Source of the DNA: Isotricha intestinalis
Taxonomy: Eukaryota > Ciliophora > Litostomatea > Vestibuliferida > Isotrichidae
Direction: 5' to 3'
Assembly: GCA_023807065.1 (NCBI GenBank)
Contig: JAJJLU010003717.1
Location: 1 to 35,821 of the forward strand
DNA: 35,821 nt
The notes below the pieces were generated by a model. The model made no database searches. It was not told where the DNA came from and saw nothing but the letters and a program-made list of their open reading frames with translations. Shown piece after piece: positions 21,001 through 26,156 of this stretch. The translations under genes and the position numbers were made by a program. The number at the start of each line of letters is the position of its first letter. Position 1 is the first letter of the stretch.

Positions 21001-21700
21001 TTTCGTTTTCTTTATTTAAATCTTTTATTTTTTCTTCAAAATTATTTTTCGTACTTTCCATAATTTCATTTTGTTTTTTTAATAATACATTTTCTTTATA
21101 CAATTTATCAATTTTCATATTACCATTATTAATATTGTTTTCAGTCTTATTAATAATCATAGCAAAATTATTTCCGTTAATATTAATAGCATCATTATGA
21201 ATGATATTATTAGATATATTAATATTATTTTTTAAAAAAGAATTACTATTTGTATTTCTATGAACTCTATTAGCCATTCCACCTACTGAAATTCCTCTTT
21301 GATTTGAAATCATTTGTTTTTCATTTTCTTTTTCTTTTATTAATTCAATTTCAATTTTTTTACTTCTATATTGCTTCATTTTTCTAAAAATTTCTTTTGC
21401 ATTTTGATAAAAATTATTAAAAGATTCTCTTATATTGATAAAAGTATCATGAACTAATTTTTCACTTGGTTCTTTATTAACTTGAATATTATTTAATTGG
21501 TCTCCAATTTCAAGAATATCACTCATTTTTTTGAAATTAGAAATATTGGATTTATATATTATTTTTATTGAATTTGATAAATCATTTATGTATCTAACCA
21601 TTTCATCTTCATATATCGACTCTGATATATTTTGCACTTCGTGAATGTATGTTTTTGACTGAGAATTATTTGATTGAGGTTTCAACGATGTATTTTTCAT
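12005..21700 (-). CDS. giant coiled-coil protein, 3231 residues
   Basis: One uninterrupted frame encodes 3231 residues, almost all coiled coil rich in Asn, Lys, Glu, Leu and Ile. The first 115 residues are less repetitive and look helical. From about residue 200 to 2950 the coil is continuous. Inside it are tandem repeats of 14 residues (about 1180-1800), 21 residues (about 2055-2130) and 24 residues (about 2230-2470). The last 280 residues are different. They include a block near 2983 (YELIKCAQFKKFKWILFKKK), a poly-Asn run, an aromatic segment (DYIWIYVDNEKKFEEFGQ), more coil, and a small helical end with LTPNVKLTLGSIFKQLGLTD. No motor, GRIP, kinase or membrane segment is seen. Cytoskeletal, centrosomal, ciliary-rootlet or golgin-like scaffolding are all possible. 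The gene is real; its role is unknown. Confidence 0.85.
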   Translation of the reverse strand: MKNTSLKPQSNNSQSKTYIHEVQNISESIYEDEMVRYINDLSNSIKIIYKSNISNFKKMSDILEIGDQLNNIQVNKEPSEKLVHDTFINIRESFNNFYQNAKEIFRKMKQYRSKKIEIELIKEKENEKQMISNQRGISVGGMANRVHRNTNSNSFLKNNINISNNIIHNDAININGNNFAMIINKTENNINNGNMKIDKLYKENVLLKKQNEIMESTKNNFEEKIKDLNKENEKYKKELEKISNGITKFFANLKEIKNVKYVDNSLKTTLEKEKTLIKQLISPYLKKNSENEKLKNNISISSYEDYQLMKNENIELRKEIEKLKNKTSLKSTLNMNYKGNDNAQKFLKDNSINVLKSEYEELKKKNEDLNLKLTKKNNQIQQSNLENNNRISLLKDEITQLKTKNSDLEIQLNSLNNALTKTKEFLENQNMNNNTNKNYSQEQIKFLETQLSLLSKKNIELSAKLLETKNNTLQKEKENELNSLKEINDTLENNILILNNEKEKLEEEFKKMKENYVKLLEESNEEIENKNNNNTALSNKLKEIIEINKGLINENENYKNTISEKNDLLLKQKTEIEKLNKTIISEKELTLKLSNVIGEYKVNNLEKEENIKKQILLFNQREDELKQQIDTLNNEIQLKNLTINSLNEKIKKQEDEIKIFNQNMNVSESQTENLRKKLLEINKEINILQEELNKKKANELQLMNNIRDKDNKIENYNQTNEKYKNLLKDSENKLILKENEVEMLKQKIEKNKLEYQNKINKYENDNINNKNKNNILENQKNELQENINKLNKEIEEIKNNSEEQIQNLTNNIEEIKLKNTNETINLKKEIEKLRNQNELINKNIKDTLEKNKNLKIIISELNGKHESSKKDNQSIIEKLKNDYNDIVKSNNKLNKEIEETSIKYKESLEKLRKENSEILKKNTELVVDFNKINTNDKNEIDNLKKMINNLKKENKELINEKDNITNEKNTLTKEKEEKEELIINLNSENDKKQENINNLLEKIKSFEKNISNNNSEISKLKKDNSKLSLSNNELLNYKKELEKKLKESDKNILELNKQIQEIKLESDKIEKDNLNKNNTIKNLEKDINKYKMNLEKQQKDNNREIENKENEIKKLEKELNEIKEEKDSLISKNESYLNKINLLTNEKKTLKENNDNNINNLKEDFNNILDEKNNILKEKDNLNKKLESIKKEKEELNKKYDIINKEKKNLINEIDSFEKEKEELNKELDLLNNEKEELNKGINTLKKEKEEEIKQKNLFKNEKENLNKKLINLNNEKEELNKIIEDLKNEKEELINEINSKNNEQKNTNKEIETIKNQKENLIKEKNSIKKENNNFKTQINLLKKEKEDLKKINNDLLESQKIINNEKEELNKKLELINNEKEELNKKLELINKEKEDLNNEIKSINNEKEDLIKKNELMNTKQKNSGKTIETINKEKDTLIKEKNLLKKEKDELNKKLNIINQENESLINNLDLLKNEKEDLNKKIKLINDEKKQIEEKYTLIYNEKENLNKTIKNEKENTNKEIIKIKKENEELNKELSLIKEEKEESNKQIELINEEKDNIIKENNSLKNEKKELNKVITKIKKENENLNEEINIIQKEKEELINENDLNKKEKENLIQENTNLKNENKDLIKKSNNEKKDLNKEINKIKNEKDELLNQINNIQKEKLELNNKINIINEEKEELNKEIELNKEEKENLNKNIEKIKKDKEDFNKQINNLNREKKDLNREINLMKNNKEILLKQINTFKKEKEDLNDELNKIKIENEELKDNLNSIKIENQDLNKKNNSNKTENVDLIQKLNLIEKEKNNINQQFNKLKIENEYLSNQIIEINNEKNNIEKDLEKLDKENEKLTNENKEILKENEKLLNDYNKNKKDLDNLNKKQEEYNLKEKENLNKIEELNNIILNKEKEISVLNNNIEKEKNKLKEKENDFNKQKKEIDTLSQENINLKGIKNEYEKTIKEIKILKEDNNNLMGVEKEYQNLIKKCEILENENNQLKEVKNNYDKQNKTLKTLEKDNNDLKNFKLDNEKKNKEIMTLKEEINNLNKIKNNYNEQKNNYELLIEEHNKIKNNYEEQNKDYEKLKEENNKIKNDYEEQNKAYEQLKNENNNLNKIKNNYNEQSKDYEKLKNENKIIKDEKENLIKELNLLEEETNKLKEIEKEYEDLTKSFKTIKEDNDRLKNVENQYNIQIKDIENLDKENKNLLNIKNEYDKQTKEFETMKDENTNLKKINDEYNKEIEKLEDDNIKLNNIQDKYNEQIKENNKLKEDNKNLKNIQDKYDKQIKENDKLKEENKNLKTIQDKYNKQNKEFEKLKEENKSLKNIQKEKETLTKEIETLKENIKNNEDKYNKEIEELEKENNKLKNIKEENDNLIKDIEELEKENNKLKNLKEENDNLIKDIEELEEENNKLKNIKEENDNLIKDIEELEEENNKLKNIKEENDNLIKDIEALEEENNTLKTIQNEYNNLKNIKTEYDNLTKHLKKIQEENNSLKNTKNKFENLTKEKEIIEEENKNLLSEIEEINSQIKKLETNEKDSLKKISDFENDIQVKNKEIDDMKKENEIENKKLKNEIDNLKKEIKNLNEEINTKKEELESFTNKLGLKTELISLNENKIKTLENQIKNLENEIETKENEKEDLKKEIENLKIDNQDLNNKIKELSNKTEEKSSNNKNENKTNLKNNNNNNEIKQLNNQITDLTSSKEKLLKNYNELNDKYKKELKSLKQKDIEIQDLNKENDQLDEENIKLKTELDSLRDKYHDISLKNENLNKKLRSIDKDYDELKRKTDEERIKLKAEMIELKAHHKMNIKENESLINTLQKQIKDKDDLLAQNDKNISKRNDLISKIRQLNVELRDKEDEIQNLNNKLDDDENLLDQYELDIKNEKDKNLELTEKIKKLENEKKIFEEDGNNTDRLKGKISRLSSKLSDYQQKLDSANEQLANTHNELEKLRKKNLMNLTSIPKNDLEENVDYITPEKYELIKCAQFKKFKWILFKKKLNDNNNNNNNSTNINNIEEKDNIKDYIWIYVDNEKKFEEFGQIQVNNSYDLLQQIEELKDYQATLLRKLSKKENEYNLLNLNFAKLINRKKTGDINQDRLLETIDKLRRENKTLQTTMKNMKQGDNFIGISFIEEDLNSNSQFIDDYNFDDIIEDFNNAGLFTYGNSNGNKLTNSLIMSVDSLLGQINLTPNVKLTLGSIFKQLGLTDEDIYQLIGKFRSFASNNKNKG
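14290..15000 (-). repeat. 72-bp tandem repeats coding for 24-residue coiled-coil units
   Basis: Two adjacent arrays share a 72-base period inside the giant gene. In one, copies of a unit coding for roughly NNKLKNIKEENDNLIKDIEE plus four acidic residues recur at anchor points 14401, 14473, 14545 and 14617. In the other, the anchor ttatcttg recurs at 14853 and 14925, with a near-copy at 14781, in units beginning IQDKYNEQIKEN. Copies in the first array are nearly identical in DNA, which suggests recent duplication or gene conversion. Confidence 0.85.
15310..15545 (-). repeat. 63-bp repeats coding for 21-residue units
   Basis: Within the giant gene, units of the form NKIKNNYEEQNKDYEKLKEEN recur about every 63 bases, with some insertions. 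Twenty-one residues is exactly three heptads, so the coiled-coil phase is preserved between units. Three to four copies are recognisable, with about one to five changes each. Confidence 0.7.
16300..18150 (-). repeat. 42-bp-period repeats coding for 14-residue coiled-coil units
   Basis: The central giant gene is built of degenerate 14-residue units of the kind LNKKLELINNEKEE, equal to two heptads. Most have diverged. An almost exact pair lies at about 17522-17605, where the landmark ttcc in the two copies (17531 and 17573) is 42 bases apart. Older copies have drifted and some spacing is interrupted. Confidence 0.75.
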
Positions 21701-22824
21701 TTTTAACTTATTAACAAATAATTATTTTTATAAATAATAAAATAATAATATATTATTTTTATTGAATTATATTTAATAAGATTATTTTATTTTCATCTTA
21801 TATTATATTCTAAATTACAATTTCGTTTTATTTTCTATGTGTTTTGAATTTAAATAATCATAGATTGAATTTTAAAATATTATTTTATATTATAATTAAT
21901 GATTAAATTTTAAATAAAAAATAAATAATTTTTTAAAATTAAAGCATGAACTTTTTAATTTGAAAACTTCACAGATTATTTTTAACAAAATTCTTAATGT
22001 TTTTTATTTAATTAATTGTGGAGTTTATTTAAGTTTAAAAGAAATAAATATAAATTAATTGATGGATAAATCATATTTTTTAATGTTTATATTTTAACAT
22101 TTGAATAAAAAATAATAAGCTCAATAAATATTTGTTTCTTTAATAAAAATAATATTTCCCTTTAATGATTAATTGAATCTTTTAAGAAAAAAATAAATAA
22201 TACTCTATATTTGAATAAATGAATTTTTAGAATATTCAATGTAAAATACTTTTAAAATTATTCTAATAAATATTTTGTGGATGGAGAAGAATTACAGTAA
22301 CATGAAATTCCTTAATTAAATCTTTAAAATCTAAATATCAATTAATATCTTTGATTCTTAATTAAACTTAAAAAGAAAAGACTCTTCTAAATTATTTATT
22401 AAAAGATGGAGTTTATCATTGACTAAATAAGGGAAAAACTAAAAAAAATAATAATTTTTCAATATATTAAAAGATGATACTACTTTAAATTTATAGTAAT
22501 TCAATTCTTATTTTCCAGAATACAATGTTAATTTTAAAGTTAATGAATTACCAAAATTAATATTATTATTTATTGATCTTTAAAATTATATTTATTCGTT
22601 TATTTTTTGGAATATATTCTTCAAAAAGAATTTTATACTTTGCTTTTTTTTCTTGCCTTTTTTCAAGAATAATTCAATAATAATTTAATAATTTATTAAG
22701 AAAATATTATTATAAAATAATATTATTTGATTAATATTGGAGATTTAATAATTTTTGAAATTTAATGTTAAAGAAAATATAATAAAATAATTTAATTATT
22801 TTACAGTAATAAATTAATAGTTGT
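21701..22824. other. long intergenic region between two minus-strand genes
   Basis: This 1.1-kb AT-rich stretch lies upstream of the giant coiled-coil gene and downstream of the second B-box gene. I see no intact gene, RNA or repeat. One + strand frame from about 22267 to 22680 has fewer stops than usual and includes a 42-codon open run from about 22555, but no recognisable motif, so I treat it as chance or a very old relic. The promoter of the giant gene should lie just right of 21700. Confidence 0.45.
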
Positions 22825-24156
22825 TTACCCTGTAAATATACTTAAAAATTGTTTTACAAAATTATTTGATTCGTTTTTATTGTCGTTATTTTTATTTTCA
22901 TCTTCAAAAGGGGTATTAGTAATAATATCTATATTTCTTTTATCACTTTTTATATTATTATCTTCAAAAGGGGTGTTAGTAATAAAACCTATATTTCTTT
23001 TATCACTTTTTATATTATTATCTTCAAAAGGGGTATTAGTTATAAAATCTACATTTCTTTTATCATTATTTATATTATTATTTTCATTTGGAGTTGAAAT
23101 ATTATTCCCTGTAAAAGTATCCTGAGAATTAGGAAAATAGAAATAATCCATTACCTCTTTTTCTTTTTGGTTAACATATTCAGTTATGAATTCTCCTTTA
23201 TTTGTTTCAAATTCATTTTTTATTTCTTCAATATTATCACTAGTCTTTATCCAAAAATTTTCTTTATTATTCAAAAAATTTATCAAATCTAATATTTTTT
23301 TAAAACCATTTTTTTCGTTTTTAATTTTTTTGAAATTTGTCTTTGATTTTTCGTGGTTTGAAAAATTAAAAAAATTTTTTAAAGTTTTTAATTGTTCATA
23401 ACACATATCTTGATTTTCACTAGCAAAATTTGAAAAATTTAAAATTATTTTACTCATATGATATAAAGACTCTGATTTTTTAATATATTTTTCAACATTT
23501 GTCATTAAAATTTTAATTAATTTATTAAGCATATCAATAATATCTTTTGTTAATGTTTTTAAATCTTTAATGAATGAATTTAAATCATTAATTTTATCTT
23601 GATACGACTTACTCAATTTTTCATCCATATATAAATTAAATAAAGGTTCACATTTATGTTCTTTTTGATGTATATTTAAACATAAAGGACAAAGACTAAT
23701 GTTACATATTTCACAATAATGAGTATATGAACAACAATGTTTTTCACAAGTTGAATCAAAAATATTTAAATTAATTAAATCTTCATGTTCTTTATGCTGT
23801 CTTTTACAAAAATTACAAAAAATTTTTTTGCACTCTACACAATAATTATATATTTCATTTTTTCTTTTTTTCTCCTTTTTACATGTTGAACAATTAATTG
23901 AATCAAAACTATTATATGTTGAAATAAAGGTTTCTTCATTATATTCACATTTTTCTTTACACAGTTGACATAAACTATAAATTTTAAAATCAGAAGAATT
24001 TAATTCAACATAATTTAATAATATTCTCAAACATTTACTACATCTATACATTCCAGGACTTATGTTTTTATTATCTTTTAAAGTGATTTTTTGATTAAAT
24101 TCATCTTCGTTGTCTGAAAAATCATTTTGTGTTTCTGAAGTACCTTGAGTTAACAT
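22825..24156 (-). CDS. B-box zinc-finger protein with C-terminal 20-residue repeats
   Basis: This 443-residue protein is a relative of the protein at 4009-5766 but lacks the WD40 part. It has an N-terminal CSKC/CQLC metal-binding pair and a first B-box-like finger (CSTC, YCVEC, FCNFCKRQH, EH). The second finger is CEKHC, HYCEIC, LCPLCLNIH, EHKC. A helical coiled-coil region follows to about residue 320. The C-terminal 80 residues contain nearly four copies of a 20-residue unit of the type TNTPFEDNNIKSDKRNIGFI, probably disordered, and the protein ends in FVKQFLSIFTG. A scaffold or adaptor role is likely; a ubiquitin-ligase role would need a RING, which is not evident. It is divergent from the gene at 24223 with only 66 bases between start codons. 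Confidence 0.82.
   Translation of the reverse strand: MLTQGTSETQNDFSDNEDEFNQKITLKDNKNISPGMYRCSKCLRILLNYVELNSSDFKIYSLCQLCKEKCEYNEETFISTYNSFDSINCSTCKKEKKRKNEIYNYCVECKKIFCNFCKRQHKEHEDLINLNIFDSTCEKHCCSYTHYCEICNISLCPLCLNIHQKEHKCEPLFNLYMDEKLSKSYQDKINDLNSFIKDLKTLTKDIIDMLNKLIKILMTNVEKYIKKSESLYHMSKIILNFSNFASENQDMCYEQLKTLKNFFNFSNHEKSKTNFKKIKNEKNGFKKILDLINFLNNKENFWIKTSDNIEEIKNEFETNKGEFITEYVNQKEKEVMDYFYFPNSQDTFTGNNISTPNENNNINNDKRNVDFITNTPFEDNNIKSDKRNIGFITNTPFEDNNIKSDKRNIDIITNTPFEDENKNNDNKNESNNFVKQFLSIFTG
22886..23115 (-). repeat. 60-bp in-frame tandem repeat, about four copies
   Basis: The landmark tcttcaaaaggggt occurs at 22901, 22961 and 23021, exactly 60 bases apart, and a decayed fourth copy starts near 23081. 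The copies sit in frame at the 3' end of the second B-box gene and code for 20-residue units. The three inner copies differ by only a few bases, so the expansion is recent. Confidence 0.9.
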
Positions 24157-24222
24157 TGTTATCTATTTTGAATTAATTCATTAATAAAAATTCATGAATC
24201 AATTTTTAATAATATTTTGAAA
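24157..24222. promoter_or_regulatory. very short divergent promoter region
   Basis: Sixty-six bases separate the start codon of the second B-box gene (-) from the proposed start codon of the coiled-coil gene (+). Both transcription starts must be in or near this stretch. No binding motif is recognisable. The arrangement mirrors 5767-5851. Confidence 0.4.
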
Positions 24223-25591
24223 ATGGTAATTTATTTTTTTTAAAGTTATTATATAGTCTAATGAAGAAAATCAATTAAATGATAATTATGATGATAATGT
24301 TAAAGAAAAATTTATAAAGCAAAATGAATTAATATTAAAAATGAAAGAAAAAAATTTTGAAAAAGAGAAAGAAATCAATTCAAAAATTTCAAATTATAAA
24401 CAAGAGATAGAAGATTTAAAATCAGAATTAGAATTATTAAATAATACAATAAGTAATTTAACAGAAGAAAAAGAATTTAATAATAATAAAATATCAGAAT
24501 TATTAAAAGAAAATAATCAATTAAAAAGAGGTGAAAGTTCTTATTTAAATGATAATTCAAAAAAATATGAAGAAATAATAAAAATATTAAAGAAAAATAT
24601 TTCAAGTTTAGAAGAAGAAAAAAAAGATTTAGAAGAAGTAATAATTAAACAAGAAACTGAAGTTACACAATTAAATAATCAAGCTCAAGATATTTCTAAA
24701 AAAATAAAAGAAAAAGAAAAAATTATTCAAAATGATATTGAATATACTGCAAAATTAACAAGTGAAATTTATAATTATAAAAAAGAAATCATAAAATTAA
24801 GACAAAATAATCAAAAAAATGAAACTAATATAACTGAATTTTATAATCTTCAAAATCAAGTTAAAAATTTAAAAAAAGAATTAGAAAATAAAGATAATAA
24901 AATTAACCTATTAACAATGAATAATAAAATTTTACAAGGAAAAGTCAATAAATTAAGTACTACAAATTCTAATTTTAATAATTTAAGCATTCCAGTAAAT
25001 AATAATTCAAATATTAATGTGAATAATATTAATTCAAAGAAAATATCAGAACAAAACAACAAAAAATATTATATGAAACAAATGGAAAATAAAAGTCAAA
25101 ATATAATACCAAATAAAAAAAATTCAGTAAATTCATTTGAAGAAAATAAATCAAATTTAAGTGACAAAAAGAAAATTTATATTGTTGCAAAAGCAATATC
25201 TAAACCAAAAACTCCTACAAAAAATCAAATAAATAAAAAAACAAATTTGAATATTAATGAAAATAAGAATTTTAATACATTAACTAATGAAGCTAATGAT
25301 AAATATGAAGAAATAAAAAGAAAATATGAAAAATTATCAAATGCTAATCCAAATGATATTGAAAATGTTAATTTTAATAATGAAAGTGCAATAAATATAA
25401 ATGAAGAAGAACAAAATTTCAAAGAACAAACTTTAAATTATATAGTTGAAAACTTACAATCAATAAATGACATTAATACTACACTTAGACCAATAAAAGA
25501 TAATGGTGTTACTATAAATGAATCTTTGGAAAATGAATTTCCTGTAATTGAATCTTATTGTGTTTTAGAAAATGAAATAAATAAAAAATAA
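24223..25591 (+). CDS. coiled-coil protein with proposed one-codon first exon
   Basis: The obvious open frame starts at the ATG at 24341 (416 residues). The same frame stays open 84 bases further upstream, to 24257, coding for protein-like sequence (SNEENQLNDNYDDNVKEKF) with no ATG. It is bounded by an AG. Thirty-one bases earlier, an ATG at 24223-24225 is followed directly by GTAATT. Splicing 24226-24256 joins ATG to this frame and gives 445 residues. The protein is coiled coil to about residue 230. A disordered Asn/Ser/Lys-rich middle follows, with a basic KAISKPKTPTKNQ stretch that could be phosphorylated or bind microtubules, then a short helical tail. The family is not recognised. It shares a 66-base divergent promoter region with the B-box gene. 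Confidence 0.72.
24226..24256 (+). other. probable 31-nt spliceosomal intron
   Basis: The segment begins GTAATT, has a T-rich run in the middle and ends TATATAG. Its removal fuses the ATG at 24223 to the open frame at 24257. A nearer AG at 24245 would give the wrong frame. No other intron is needed for any other gene here. Confidence 0.6.
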
Positions 25592-26156
25592 AATAAATTT
25601 TCCTTTTTTTAAATTTTTTGATTTATGTTAAAATATATATATTTTAAATAAATAATAAAATATTTCAAATTATTAAAAGGAAGAAAAATAGAATATTCAT
25701 ATTTCCATAATTTATTTATTTGATATGATGAAATAAATTTTTTTAAATGAATTAAATATATATGTAAATAAGCAAAGATGTAAATTCATTAAAAAATATA
25801 AATATATTTTTTAATCAAGTAAAACATATTTTTCAAATCAATATCATATTCAATTCATTTTAACCTTGAGAAAGCTAAGATAAAATTCATATTTACTGAA
25901 TTTAGAAATTTAAATAAATAAAATACAATTAAAACTTCTCTTATCATTCAAATTTAAAATCATTAATTAAAGCTAATCAAAAGTGCAAAATAAATTTTAT
26001 TTGAATAAAAACTTACAAAAAAGTAATAAGAAATATCTTTAAAAATTTAAAGACATAATTAATTATATTTCAGAAACATAATTTAAAATTATATGAAGAT
26101 AATATAATCATTAACAATTAATTATATGTTTTTAAGAATAATTCAAATTTAAAAAA
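25592..26156. other. intergenic region, no gene seen
   Basis: This 565-base stretch between two + strand genes is densely filled with stop codons. I see no RNA, repeat or relic. It should hold the 3' end of the coiled-coil gene and the promoter of the RCC1-kinase gene. Confidence 0.5.

Noticed and set aside
13582..21200. Several open frames of 76-160 codons on the + strand opposite the giant coiled-coil gene
   Set aside because: They are Leu/Phe/Ser-rich mirror images of Lys/Glu/Asn codons on the coding strand, as expected opposite low-complexity coil, with no domain or independent signal.
22267..22680. Possible gene relic upstream of the giant gene
   Set aside because: Stops are only slightly fewer than expected and no motif is recognisable.
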